From Iris pallida (taxonomy: Eukaryota > Streptophyta > Magnoliopsida > Asparagales > Iridaceae), in assembly GCA_029216955.1 (NCBI GenBank), contig JANAVB010044018.1:1376621-1440620 (forward strand): a stretch of DNA of 64,000 nucleotides, read 5' to 3'. This document shows, piece by piece, positions 43,395 through 55,314 of the stretch. The notes under the pieces were generated by a model. The model was not told the DNA's origin, did not search any database, and saw only the letters and a list, made by a program, of their open reading frames with translations. How positions within the stretch are numbered: the stretch's first letter is position 1; the number at the start of each line of letters is the position of its first letter. The translations under genes and the position numbers were made by a program.

Positions 43395-43521
43395 TGGAAG
43401 AGGGTTTAATTAGAGGGTAACAGTCCCACATTGGAAAAGAGAGTAAGGAGAGGAGCTAGACTCTCCTATATATATGTAATCCCTCTTCATAATAAAGTTA
43501 ACCTATTATTCTAATTCTACA
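43395..43521 (+). repeat. 5' LTR of the copia element
   Basis: Ends CTAATTCTACA. Its first 28 bases are diverged from the 3' LTR. It includes a TATA-like CCTATATATATG. Confidence 0.65.
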
Positions 43522-43534
43522 TGGTATCAAAGCC
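43522..43534 (+). other. Primer-binding site of the copia element
   Basis: TGGTATCAAAGCC matches the tRNA-iMet site TGGTATCAGAGC with one change and directly follows the LTR. Confidence 0.75.
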
Positions 43535-43659
43535 ATAAACTATCCTCCTCCCATCTCTCCCACAAAAAAAACCCTAACACTAATCCCCCCTACTGCGCCC
43601 CCTCCAGCGCCCACCCCCCCAGGGCCCACCCCCCCCAATCCAAGTTCTTCAACAACTGT

Positions 43660-46425
43660 ACCCATCTTTAGATATTCCTGTTAATTTTTATTGTGAGTCG
43701 TGTCAGTTAGCCAAACTTTACCGGATTTCCTATCCGGTAAGTCAGAATAAAATTGCGTCTGCTCCTTTCGAGCTGGTGCATTCAGATATATGGGGACCGT
43801 GTCCTGTCAATTCAGTAATGAGTTTTAAATATTTTGCTACGTTTGCTGATGATTACTCACGTATCACTTTTGTTTATCTACTAAAACAATGATCCGAATT
43901 ATTTGAAATTTGGTGCAAATTCTATGCAGAAATTAAAACACAATTTGGTGTTTTGATAAAATGTGTTCGAAGTGACAATGGTCGTGAGTATTTATCTAGA
44001 GATTTCAGCTCGCATCTGTCTCGACATGGCATCATCCACCAAACTTCCTGTCCTTCCACACCACAACAGAATGGTGTGGCCGAACGAAAGAATCGCCACC
44101 TCTTGGAAACAACGCGTGCTCTTATGTTTCAAGCACGTACTCCCAAAAGATTTTGGTCGGATGCGGTTCTTACAGCTTGTTATCTTATTAATCGCATGCC
44201 ATCATCCGTACTAAATGGTGCTACTCCTTTCTCTCGGTTATATCCCGATCGGAATCAGTTTCACTTCCTCTCAAAACGTTTGGGTGCCTGTGTTATGTTC
44301 GAGATACCCGACCGACTCTTTCTAAGCTAGATCCCAAGGCAATACGTTGTATTTTCCTTGGGTATCCTAAGGATAGAAAGGGTACCGGTGTTTTTTCCCC
44401 GTCTTAAAACGATATTTTTTCTCTCGAGATGTTGTCTTCGTTGAAACAGAGTTTCCTCCACTCCCACAAACTGATAATCCGGTTTCCCATGTTTATTCAG
44501 ACGATAATTTTTTGTTGTTTCCCATTTAAACGCACCAGTCTCCTGTACGAGTGCCCTCCTCTACCGAGTCTGTCTCCCGGTTAGACGATCCGCATACACT
44601 AGTTCCATCAGCACCGACATCGTCCCGGTCAGACGAATCGCAGACACAAGTTCAGTCAGCACCGACATCGTCTGATCACGCCTCACAAATAGTGCCTGCG
44701 GTTACTGACTCATCATCCTCGTCTAGCACTCCTGGACAATCCTCCTCAAGCTCCTCTGAATCGCCTCTAACTTCTCCACCAGTTCGCCCTCATCGTGCTT
44801 GTCGTGATCATCCCTTGTATGTTAGCAACTATAAAGGCCTAGCAAGCCACACTCAGTCCCTCATAACCACTATTGATGGAATTCCGATTCCTAATACTGC
44901 TGAACAGGGTCTCCGACATCCCGGTTGTCATGCTGCTATGGAAGAAGAAATGAACGCTCTTCGAGAAAACCATATTTGGAATTTGGTCAATTTGCCACCT
45001 GGAAAACAGGCAGTCGGTTGTAAATGGGTGTTCACGATCAAAGTGAAACCTGATGGCACTCTTGATCGTTTAAAAGCTCGTCTTGTGGCTAAAGGATATT
45101 CTTAGCCATATGGTGAGGATTACTTTGAGACATTCTCTCCGGTTGCCAGAATAACTTCTGTTCGCGTACTATTGGCCTTAGCTGTCCGCTATGACTGGCC
45201 ATTACTTCAACTGGATGTCAAGAATACATTCTTACACGGGGATCTTGACGAAGAAGTATACGTAGTGCAACCTCCCGGGTTCGTTGCAAGGGAGGGTAAA
45301 GTGTGTCACCTGAAGAAGACCTTATATGGTCTCAAACAATCACCACGGGCGTGGTTTGGTCGATTCACACATGTTGTTACTCAGTTTGGCATGTGTCAAT
45401 CAAAGAATGATCATTCGGTATTCTACCGACAAACATCAGCTGGAAGGATACTACTTGGTGTCTATGTTGACGACATTGTCATCACGGGAGACGATAGCCA
45501 GGGCATTGCAGGACTGAAAAAGTTTCTGGGAGAGTAATTTCAGACCAAAGATATGGGAGCGCTGAGCTACTTCTTGGGTGTTGAAGTAATAAGGAAAAAG
45601 AAGCACATTGTCATGTCCCAGAGAAAGTATGTATTGGACATACTAAATGATGCTGTAATAATGCAAGTCAAGGGAGCAACGTCGCCAATGGACCCAGGAG
45701 AAAAGTTACTTCCTGACGAGGGGACACTGATGACTAATCCAGATCAGTACCGTCGAGTAGTGGAAAAGCTCAACTACTTGGCAGTTATGACTCGTCTAGA
45801 TATTTCATTTGATGTTAGTGTTGCGAGTAGATTTATATCTTCTCCACGGATTCCACATTGGCAGGCAGTTCTCAGAATTCTACGTTATCTAGTTCAGAAT
45901 CCTGGAAAAGGAATTCGCATGGAAAATCAGGGACATACGAATGTTGAGGGCTTCACTGATGGTGACTGGGGTGCAAGTCTAACGAATAGACGATCTACAT
46001 CTGGTTACTCTGTATTTATTGGCGGAAACTTGGTCTCGTGGAAAAGCAAGAAGCAGAGTGTGATTGCACGATCAAGTTCCGAAGCAGAATATCGAGCTAT
46101 TGCTCATGGCACAACAGAAGTGCTATATCTGAAACATCTGCTACAAGAATTAGGAGAAGAAGCAGGATCTAGAGCAGCAGACATGTGGTGTGATAACCAG
46201 TCCGCTATTCATATTGCTACTAATCCTGTATTCCATGAAAGGACGAAGCACATAGAAATCGACATCCACTTTGTACGCGATAAGTATAAGAAGGGAGCAA
46301 TAAAGTTTTGTCATGTGAGGACCGGTGATCACATAGCTGATATCTTCACAAAGTCTCTGTTGGGTCCTCGGGTTCAATTTCTGTGTAACAAGCTGGGAAT
46401 GATTGACATATATGCTCCAGCTTGA
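43660..46425 (+). pseudogene. pol: Copia polyprotein: integrase, reverse transcriptase, RNase H
   Basis: Order: pre-integrase finger C..CQLAK (43690); integrase core HSDIWGP, ATFADDYSR, VRSDNGREYLS and QQNGVAERKNRHLLE (43780-44100), holding the D,D,E triad; a hydrophilic S/T/P linker (44540-44780); RT with VNLPPGKQAVGCKWVF, QLDVKNTFLHGDLDEEVY and YVDDIVITG (45000-45500); RNase H with SSSEAEYRAIAHGTTE and DNQSAIHIATNPVFHERTKH (46070-46260), ending HIADIFTKSL. In-frame stops at about 43890, 45103 (TAG) and 45535 (TAA) and a frame change near 44320 inactivate it. The last two stops replace expected Gln codons. Confidence 0.9.
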
Positions 46426-46432
46426 GGGAGAG

Positions 46433-46560
46433 TGTTAAGTATTAGTAATAGTGGGCTTTAGTCCCACATTGGAAAAGAGAGTAAAGAGAGGAGCTAGACT
46501 CTCCTATATATATATAATTCCTCTTCATAATAAAGTTAACCTATTATTCTTAATTCTACA
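46433..46560 (+). repeat. 3' LTR of the copia element
   Basis: TGTTAAGTATTAG to TTAATTCTACA, 128 bp, very short for copia. Confidence 0.85.
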
Positions 46561-46699
46561 ATTTCTATAATATATTTTCATATTTTTATATTTTGTGTTT
46601 TTAGGTTTTTGTTTGCTAAATTAGGAACAAGGATAGTCATTTTCAATGTATTTGGTTTTCTTTTGGTTAGTTTTGGCAAAAGCCTAACCCATTAAAGAA

Positions 46700-46862
46700 A
46701 AGTTCAGTCCAAACAAAATAACTGAACCGAACCGAAATTTAATACGGTTCGGTTTGTATGAAAAGTCAGTTCGGTTTAGTCAGTTTTGAAGTGGGTTCAG
46801 TTATGTTCGGTTTTCTCAAAGTCGGTTCGGTTTTAACCGAAGTGACTGAATGCTCTCCCCTA
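46700..46862. mobile_element. hAT MITE remnant with CGGTTCGG motifs
   Basis: The right end TGCTCTCCCCTA is the reverse complement of a TAGGGGAGAGCA terminus, and the body repeats CGGTTCGGTTT/AACCGAACCG. The left end and TSD were not identified. Confidence 0.45.
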
Positions 46863-47764
46863 CCTTTGGCAAATCATCCCTTCTCACGGGATCTCTATCA
46901 ATTGGTCATGATTTAAGTTGCAGTTGGCCTATTCTTCTCTGCTAAGATTATGAGTTTCTATGTTCTATCTTCCTCGCAAGAGTCTTCACTATTACGTTTT
47001 TGATTCTCTCTTATAGTTATTTTACCGTTTGGGATACTCTACAGTGTTGTCTGTATTGATTCGACTTGGATATCAAATCCATCCTTTAGTTCCCTAGTAG
47101 AACCATTCTCTAGAGATTTTCTTCAATCCTGGCCCCAACTGGGCTAGCAACATCTATCTGTCATGTTAACATTACATCTATGATAGTTCATTCTCAATCC
47201 TCAGATGGTTTGGGAATATCTACTTTTGTGATATTAATCATTACCTCTGACAACTCTAGTTTTATCCCCTTGTCCTACTATGTTTAAAAATACACCTCTA
47301 GTAGTGACCCTCTAAGCTATTACGTTAACGTTAACACCTATGATAACTGATTTCGGGTCTGGTATTTCGTACTTTATGTCCCGTTCTATAATTAATAGTC
47401 GGGTTCCCAAATCAAATTACCGGTGGAGTCCTAGCATCAATCCCATTCAATCTATCATGTCCAGTTTTACACCTCTGAATAGTCGACTACCCTTGCCCTA
47501 CTACATTTAATAGTACATTTCTAGTTGTGACCCCCTCTAAGCTATTACGTTAACACTGACACCTATAATAGCTGTTTTCGAGCATTGCCTCTTAGTCTAT
47601 CATGTCTAGTTTTCCACCATTGAATAGACGGGTTCCAGATCAAATTCCCTGATAAGTTCTAGGCTTAATCCTGAGTCATAATCTATCATGTCCAACAATA
47701 CAACCTCTGATAGCCGACTTGTCTTACCATGTCCAACAATACAACATATGATAAAAGACCAATT
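46863..47764. repeat. Retrotransposon debris with ACCTCTGA-type repeats
   Basis: No gene. Irregular repeats contain CTATCATGTCC.A, ACCTCTGATAG/ACCTCTGAATAG and GCTATTACGTTAAC (twice, near 47317 and 47541). The wording resembles the 326-bp repeats at 19885-21000, suggesting a related element family, but the units are not the same. Confidence 0.45.
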
Positions 47765-47960
47765 TGGAGCACCATCTCCACGTATAGAACTCTCTCTAGA
47801 GCTAACCGGAACACCATCTTCACCTCTTTCAGCTCTTTCTAGAGTTAACCGGAGCACCATCTTCATGTTTATAATCATCTCCAGAGCTAATCAGAGAACT
47901 ATCTCTATGCTTTAAGCTCTCTCGAGCTAACTGGAGCCCCATCTCCACATTTATGGCTCT
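47765..47960. repeat. Tandem repeat with GAGCTAACCGGAGCACCATC
   Basis: Four degenerate copies, roughly 45-60 bp each, of CTCTTTCTAGAGTTAACCGG followed by AGCACCATCTTCA or variants. Confidence 0.7.
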
Positions 47961-48191
47961 CTTGAGGGTTCACTAGCAGAAAACTACCTTTCGCTCTTTC
48001 AAGGGTTCGGATCTCACCTAGCAGAAAAGACAAGGATGGTAATACACAAAAGGAGCAGACCACGACATGAACATTTATCACAGATAAAAAGAGAGTCATT
48101 AAGCCAAAAAGAAAAATCAAAAAGTGAGAAGGATGATATATAAACGTGCCTTTCTGCGTAGGATTCAAGTTTGACTTCTAAAGAAGACAGT

Positions 48192-48690
48192 CAAAGCTTG
48201 TGTTTCTCCTCAGCATCGACAAGGGCATGTTTCTTCAAATCGTCTTCATCAATACTGATAAACTTGGCGAGTTCAGCATGAGCCTCCTCCAACTTCTCTG
48301 TCTGCTCCGTGGTTGTCCGCTGGATGAGAATACCTCGACGAGTCAAGGCGTTCAGCTTTATGGTATCCTCATAGTCCGATCGCGCCTTGAGAAGGAGCGC
48401 TTGTGCCCTCTAAATTATCTTGGTGTGTACACTATTTCTTCTGAGGTAGAAGCATCTTAAGATTCAGAATTTCCAATTCTGGTGACGCCTTCATCATTAA
48501 CATTGAAGCTCTCGAGGTCCCGCATCAGAGTTTGTCTCTTCTCATGTGCCTTTACCCGTGTTTGTTGTACCTGAGCGGAGAGGCGCTGAAGCTCTTCATC
48601 AACCAATAGAGTCATCGACGCAGGCGATGCTACTGAATTTTGCGATCAGTTGCTCCAGTGGTTCGGCCCAATCATCCCCGCTGTCCTTTT
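48192..48690 (-). pseudogene. Decayed coiled-coil reading frame, unknown family
   Basis: The minus strand from about 48412 to the stop at 48192 is open for over 70 codons without an ATG. It reads ALLLKARSDYEDTIKLNALT, later TEQTEKLEEAHAELAKF, and ends AEEKHKL. Upstream, in other frames, come DDWAEPLEQLIAKFSSIA (48640-48690) and ELQRLSAQVQQTRVKAHEKR (48540-48600). Together these look like a Leu/Glu/Lys-rich coiled coil broken by frameshifts. I do not recognise the family; coiled-coil proteins of plant retroelements are one possibility. Confidence 0.35.
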
Positions 48691-50985
48691 AAAGCTTCGC
48701 CTACCATTGAAGTTGAATCAACAAAGGCTAAGCCTCGCTGTAAAACCCTTGGGGTTTATCTCTAAGCGTGAGTACAGTAAAGGGACATAATTCCCTATGT
48801 GATTTTGAAGACCACGAGGGTCTAATCGCTAAATACTATGGTCGCTGGACCAAAGGCTTCAGAAAAAGAGATCGAAATCTCTGATGTGTCCAAAACCTAC
48901 CAGCGATATGGCGCTCTGCCGTCGTGAGTTGCATGGTGTCGACTGCAGGAGCCTCCTTGAGTTCCTTTTCCATGGAATAAGACTGGCGCTATTGCTTTGA
49001 TTGTTGGGTGAACGAAGAACAATAGGATTTTTCTCTGAAATATGAAAGAGAAGTAAAACTTCTCTAAAAACAACCAAGTAAGTCATTTATAGACTGGTTG
49101 TTAGCCTTGCTGCACGCTGTTGAGTCACTTCAGATTCCAAGGAGTTTGAAACGAGATAAAGGCAATTAACCTGAATAAGCGATGCTAATAGCCTTGTGGC
49201 AATTTAGGCTCGCTCTACCGCCAGTCAATAGCTCCGCTGAGAGCTAATTTGCAATATAACAACATTGGAAGTCTACCCGGCTGAAGGCTCACCCCTGCGA
49301 TAGAGGTGGTTGTTGCGATTAACCATATTATAGGGTTGTTGACCGCTCATTAAAGGGGATAATTACCAAGTCAATCTAGAATTTCGAGGAGGATGATTCC
49401 AAGGAGATATTAAAGGCTATCAGCCTATGCACAACTCCGCTAGCCTGTCAATTTCGCTTAGATCCGCGTAGAGCTCTGCTAGCAATTAAGGCTCGAGCAG
49501 ATTTTAGGGGAAGAAGTCTCCTTAGCCACACTATAAATAGCCAATTGAGGGGACTTAAACAAGACAGGGGGTTGCCCCTAAAACTTAATTGTTGAGTGGT
49601 TGGAGAAGTTTCTTCTCGTAGCAAAGGACCAAGTCCGTGATATTCCATTTTCTTCTCGTAGCAAAGGACCAAGTCCATGATATTCCATTCTGGAGATAAC
49701 AATGGCCATGCAAAGTCCGGACGACCATTGCGATGGCTTGATTGATCTTCCCCAGGTCTTAAAGACCGTGATAGTAATATAAAACTCTGTCAAGTGCTAC
49801 ATCAAACGACTAATGCTATGCCAAGTTCTACCAAGGTGTTAAGCGAGACGACTATGCTAGTGCCACGCCTAACTCCCAGACACCAAGTGCTGCATATTGC
49901 ATATAACTATTTCTAAGAAATCTGAACCATCCATGAACAAATGTTATGTTGTTTACTTGGAAAATTTCAGCTTGCGGAATAGCTCCGAGAGGGAAGACCG
50001 AAGTCACTACCTACGTGGTCGTCCTCGAAGAGAGCTAGAAATTCGAAAGACTATGTCGTCTGCTACTGTTACTCTGAAGGAGCCAGTTCCAAGTAAAAGA
50101 TCAGGAACGATGCCTTGCTGGTCAGCTTAGAACCCAGCTTTCTCTTGCTCATTTGGGCAAGCAGAAGAAGAAATTTGGATAACCAACCGCCACGAGAATT
50201 CCAGAAGATAATTCAAAGTAGTTCGAAATCTGGGTCAGCCCATTTGTAGATTTCAAAAACTTTGAAGAGGAATTTGGTGGTAAGAAGTCAAAAATCCAGA
50301 AAACCAATGTTCGTACAAATCCATGCAGGTCAAAATGGACATTTGGACCCCACTGAGTCCATCCAAACCCAACTTGGGCTAAACCCTGATCAAAGAAATC
50401 CCATGGTCTAACTTCGTTGTCCAAGTGAGCCCCTGGCTCCGTTCTGAAAGCGAGCTTATCAGCCAAGTTTGGCTAGTCCCGCATGACCGCGTTAGGCTTT
50501 TAGCACCGAGGCTAACCTCGATGTAGATCAAGTCTCGCTGCGACTATCCAGCATCGCGTAGTCCATTGCACGAATATCAACGAAAGGTTGTTTGACATAT
50601 TCCCAAGCGAAAATGTAGATAGTAACAACCTACGAATTTAGTGTGTTGTTAGTGCTCTAAATAATAGGCCATTATGCTCATAATGCCCGAAGATAATAGA
50701 CGCACTCCACAAGCCGTTGAGCTTCTCGAGTTAGCCTCTCTGTCAACGGAGCTTTCAACACTGTTTAACCTCGCTGTAGGCTCTACCCCGTTGTCTGAAC
50801 AGTTATAAGGACTTTAATGCTCCTAGATCTCTATAAATAGCCCTTTTAGCGCTGAATAGAGGGAAGTTGGACACTCTATTGGCTAAATAGAGAATTGAGA
50901 GAGCTTTACCCTATTGTCACAGACTTAGTGTTTTTGCCTACACTTCGTCGCGTGCGGCGCACTATCTTCCTTCTTGAAGACTTGT
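48691..50985. other. Unclassified retrotransposon-like DNA
   Basis: No gene. Plus-strand TATA boxes occur at 49512 (ACTATAAATAGCC) and 50831 (CTATAAATAGCCC), each after CTCGCT/GCTCCGCT-rich sequence, the layout of LTR U3 regions. No pair of ends was found. Solo or truncated LTRs are likely. Confidence 0.35.
49608..49690. repeat. Tandem duplication of about 38 bp
   Basis: TTCTTCTCGTAGCAAAGGAC followed by CAAGTCC(G/A)TGATATTCCATT occurs twice in a row with one base difference. Confidence 0.85.
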
Positions 50986-51418
50986 GCAAGCCTTTCTGAA
51001 CCGACTTAGCTATAATGCTATGGAAATAAGAGAAGATTGGAGCAAATGAGACTCGTAAATTTTTTTTCTATTATTTGGAGAATGCTTACAAGTTTTGGTG
51101 GTGAGGAACAAATGAGGCCTCCCCCTTATTTATAGTGCCCATAGGGCTTACATGGAAACTTCTGGAATCGGCATATTCCAGGGATTATTCTCTACTAGAT
51201 AAGAACAAAGGAAGCTTCTAGTACATCCAGAAAGATCATGACACATTTAGAAGGGTCTGGAGTCTTCTGAAAGATTATCAGGTCCTCAAGAAGATTCTGG
51301 GGCCTTCTGAAAAGTTCTACTATCTTCTAGAATATTCTGGAAGCTTTTCGCATAACCTTGGTCCGTGGAAGGCTATGCAACTTTGCCTCGGGCGGGGTGC
51401 AACATTTTGGGCGTTACA
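50986..51418 (-). repeat. 3' LTR of a minus-strand gypsy element (left edge approximate)
   Basis: On the minus strand it starts TGTAACGCCCAAAATG at 51418, right after a purine tract, and has a TATA box (CACTATAAATAAGG) near 51123-51136. The left edge is estimated from a TG at about 50986 and is unverified. Confidence 0.6.
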
Positions 51419-51538
51419 TTCTCTCCCACCTAAGGCGTTGACGTCCTCGTCAACCATGCTCGCTGAGAAATGCCTGCACCTCAACCTCGAACAGATGCAG
51501 GGTATCAGCACGTTCCCAGCTAGACTCGCCGTGTGGCA
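51419..51538 (-). pseudogene. C-terminal end of gypsy polyprotein (chromodomain tail)
   Basis: The minus strand from 51538 reads SSWERADTLHLFEVEVQAFL and then ends, followed by GACGAGGACGTCAACGCC and the purine tract GGTGGGAGAGAA. The W-E-...-L-F-E pattern is the end of a chromodomain-type integrase C-terminus. The gene is cut at 51538 by the next element, so only about 28 codons remain. Confidence 0.6.
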
Positions 51539-52985
51539 TGTCACGCCTTGATTCGACAAACCATTCGTCCTCGCATCGATTATGCTGAATCAATCATCCT
51601 TGCTAGGGCGTGGTGCCATACGAGTTTGGAGTTGCACTCGTACAAGACAAGAACGTTACATTTGATCAATTATTTGAAACATCAAGTTGAAATTTCATAA
51701 ATCACAGAGTAATTGAACACGCAGTATTGGAAGATAGAAATATGCTTTTCATTAATAGCTTGCAACGAAGTGCAAGTCGTAATTACATTGGATATACCGT
51801 TGCGGATACATTGATTGAGATAAAAGAAAATACTCGACAAGCTGTCTGAACTAATACTTGTCGTTCCATACATTCACCCTTTTATACATTGAAAGCCTTC
51901 GATGAATTGGCTTCAAAATACTTCAGAATAGGAAGAGCTTCAAAACCCCTCTCCGAATTTCAGCTTTGGCCTAGCACCGTGCACCCCCAGAGTTCTCGTC
52001 ACCTGTGGGGTTGGAGGATTAGTACACTTGGGAATGTACTAGTGAGCGGGACGAACCCACTCGTCTAAACCGACTCTGATTGTTAAGGTAGGCATGCATT
52101 GGAGTTTTCTTTCTATTTAGAACTAAATAAATTTAGTTCATATTGATAGTCTTCCATTTGAAACAGTAAAGCAGACAAAAATCATAGCAGTTTATCTCAA
52201 TTCTTACCACGACCGTGCTCGTCCCTGCATAAACAAAGATTATATAATTATTACCTGCATAAGACAATAGGTGAGCATGCTACTATCTTATATATGTGGT
52301 CATTGGTGCTACGCACCACGAGAGACGTTTATATTGCGGCGTGTCCTATCAGCCTGGGTTGCAAGCCCTACTGGAGGTCCCGTAATGCATCGCGTCGAAG
52401 CACGATTTTATATTTTCCCTAGGTCGATTCGGTTCCGATGTCCCGGATATCGTTTCGAGAAAAGTTAAACTTGTGCACAAGTTGTCCATGACCGTGCCAA
52501 TGCGTGAACAGTTTAATATATGAAACAGATTGCATAGCGTGGACAATATTGAGCAACATTATCATTTTTTCCCCAACTCTTGCAACAAATTATTTTCTCC
52601 AAAGTCGTACTTCTGATTTGGCGTCCCGTAGGCATCAATTTCCCGAGGCACCATATACCGCAACCAACGTTTCATTTTATTTTGCAGATCATGAAATAGT
52701 CTCTCTTTTCTAGAACCTTAACTTTTCTCTTTTTAGTGTGAAACTTATATTTTTAGAGTAAATGACTCTAAATTGATACAGTTATTCCGAGTTCTTGATC
52801 TTAGTGATTTGACATGCATATAACTTAGCATCGTCGATTTGAATAAGTTCCAGTCAAACAAAATTTTATTTGCGGGAATGAGTAGAAAAAAAGAAGGGAC
52901 CAAATTACCCACCAAGTATTTGATCGTGCCGAGGGTCGGAGCGCTTCGCAACGTTCAAGCTTCAGTTACGCGAGCTCCTACAATG
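51539..52985 (-). repeat. 3' LTR of the minus-strand gypsy element, inner part
   Basis: Begins TGTCACGCCTTGATTCG on the plus strand. Shares ATCATCCTTGCTAGGGCGTG and CTCGTCTAAACCGACTCT with the LTR at 24252. The last five bases (CAATG) are the TSD of the inserted element. Confidence 0.7.
52981..52985. repeat. TSD CAATG, left copy
   Basis: Precedes TGTAGTG at 52986; repeated at 60162-60166. Confidence 0.92.
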
Positions 52986-55299
52986 TGTAGTGCCCCGTCC
53001 CGCTCAGTCAATCAGAGGAATCAAAACGCCGACGGTGTTTGGAATTAGCCTTGTAACAACGACTCAAAGGCTCGCTCGGTCGAGGCGACTCCTCGCTTAG
53101 GTGGGTGGCTTCGGTGAACTTGCCTCAGCTTGGCCTTCACACTAATAAAATGAAAGCTTTCAAATGCACAAGTAGACTTGATAATAAAAGAGACGAATCT
53201 ACATAACTAATAGAATAATCCCAAGTTGGGTCGATTGAGTTAGAACATGAAAAAGGTCCCACGGCCAGCTTAGAATTGTTGCACGAGGGCTTTCAAATTG
53301 ACACTCGGTCCTTCGTTCCGTGGCCTGGGAGAAGAAAAAGTTGGTCTTCGGCATAAAGTTGTGAATTGGCCTAAGTCATAGGCGTCGCCCGCGTAAATGC
53401 TCGTTAAAGCATGCACCCTTCCACGATGCAAGGCTTGGCATAGCCATTGCTCGTCCTACGGATTAAGTTGTACGATTGAGTTAAGCAAAAGTTATGTTGG
53501 GCTGTCGAAGTCATTCTAATCACTGTCCCGCGCTTTCAGCGATTGTTAAGTCACATAGTCCCACGATCTCAAGGCTTGTCATATAAAGTATGACTTGGAC
53601 GATAGCGTCGCGTAGAACACAAGTCAGTTTAAGGCACGAACCACAGTCGGTACTATGAAAGTTAGCCACGGTTTATGGCACTTAAGGAATACGTTTGTTC
53701 AAGTCAAGTTGGAAGGCTATGCGATAGTCATTCCCTGGGTGTCAAAGAAAGGAAAGATCACGCGGCCGTTTGTCGCCGAGGCGGTCCCACGTTTTGGGAG
53801 TCTCTAAGGATGCACATTTTGCATCGTATGGTTCCAATGCACATTTTGCATGGAACGAGCACGTTTTGCTCAAGTACGGTTCAAGTCGTAACGCAAATTA
53901 GGCCTTGCATTTACGTGAGTCTAGATGTTCTCATAGGTGCGTGGTCATGGACGACTTGTCGACAAGTATCTTCCTCGACTAGTACTGCGTGATGGTTCCG
54001 AGGCCAGTCGACCTGGGGGGAAGACGTTATAGCAATCGCTGGATTGTACCGCGTAGGGTAGTCGGGGGCTTCCCTTGGGGCTAGCTACCTCGCAATCGGA
54101 CGACCCGCCGTCTACCCGAGCTATATCCACGATGGCTTGGGCCAGTGACCTTTCATAGAGATAAGTTGGCGTGCTGAGCGGCAATCCGCATGCACGGTGT
54201 CGGTCGATTCTAAGGAAATGTAAGCACGACACGAATTAAGTTAAGAAAGAAGGTATGCACGATTGCAACCCAATATGGAGCCTAAGATTTGGTTAAGTAA
54301 AGGCCCGTGCTTCGGCACGAGACGTCGTATCGATTGATAAGTAGTTCGAGTATATGTTAGGATTAGCGCTGGATTGTGCCGCGCTAGGTTAAAGGATTAG
54401 CGCTAGATTGTGCCGCGCTAGGCTGCAGGACTAGCGTTGGATTGTGCCGCGCTATGTTAAGTCATGATGAGTTGCGAGGCATGGCCTCAATGTTGAAGCA
54501 CGAACTAAGTCTATGACACGAATCATGTTGTTGCGTCCCAAAGGTTTGGGCCAAAAGACAAGCCCGAGTCAGTGTGTTGACATTGTAAGCATGAGAAAGG
54601 TCTAGAGGCAAGGATAAGGAAGTTATCAGTGCGATGACACGATGACGGTCTAGAGACACCTGATAGGTCGAGTCTATGTCCTAAAACTGATTCTAAGGCA
54701 AGAGTAAAAGACAATACAAAGGGACTATGTTGCACAAAGTAAATTAACGTGTCGGTTTTGTATGGGTGGGCGAGGAGCTTACACCACCAGTACAGTTGAA
54801 TACTCACACCCACACAGTATTTATGTGCAGGCACAGGTAGAAGCTCGTGGCGCGGGCTTGCTTGGATGCGTCGAGGCACGGAGTTCCTTGGCGATTCGAG
54901 GCATGCGATCGCGTGGAGTCAGGACTTATACGGGATATAATGTATGGACGTCGCTTATCCAAAGCATCCGCTGGCTCGAGACAAGTATTGAGAGAAGAGA
55001 GAGAGTTGAGTGACTTGTAATGTAAGAAAAGTGAGCTTGAGTGATTGTAATCTTGGCCTTGCGTCCCATTGTAACCTTTGTTTCAATATCAATAAAGAGT
55101 ATCTTTTGAATAACTTGTGTTTTGCTTCAAATTTCTGCTGCTATTATTCAATGTCTTTGCTTGGGACTTCTGTGCGACGATCCCGTCGCAGCCGCTGTAA
55201 TCGGCCGTTATGGAACCCGCCTTGCACGAGCGCAATCTAGGCTCGTGCGGCATCATGCCTTAGCGAGGACGATCGCTCCTACGGGTGCGGGGCGTGACA
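52986..55299 (+). repeat. 5' LTR of the non-autonomous element
   Basis: 2314 bp. Its last 160 bp (ACGATCGCTCC then GGGGCGTGACA) match, in reverse, the LTR starts at 24252 and 51539. It contains three 34-bp repeats at 54361-54462. Open frames of 80-140 codons are present but carry no family signature. Confidence 0.92.
54361..54462 (+). repeat. 34-bp repeat, three copies
   Basis: GATTAGCGCTGGATTGTGCC followed by GCGCTAGGTTAAAG, three copies. The 3' LTR has four. Confidence 0.9.
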
Positions 55300-55302
55300 T
55301 AA

Positions 55303-55314
55303 TGGTATCAGAGC
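55303..55314 (+). other. Primer-binding site (tRNA-iMet)
   Basis: Exact TGGTATCAGAGC, three bases after the LTR. Confidence 0.93.

Larger units (their letters stand above)
43395..46560 (+). mobile_element. Short-LTR Ty1/copia element lacking gag and protease
   Basis: A 128-bp 3' LTR (46433-46560) and a diverged 5' LTR (about 43395-43521) share CCCACATTGGAAAAGAGAGT through to TTCTACA. The primer site follows the 5' LTR. The internal region goes almost directly to the pre-integrase zinc finger at about 43670, so gag and protease are deleted. Integrase, RT and RNase H follow in copia order, and GAGGGAGAG serves as the purine tract before the 3' LTR. No TSD was found at these edges. Confidence 0.82.
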
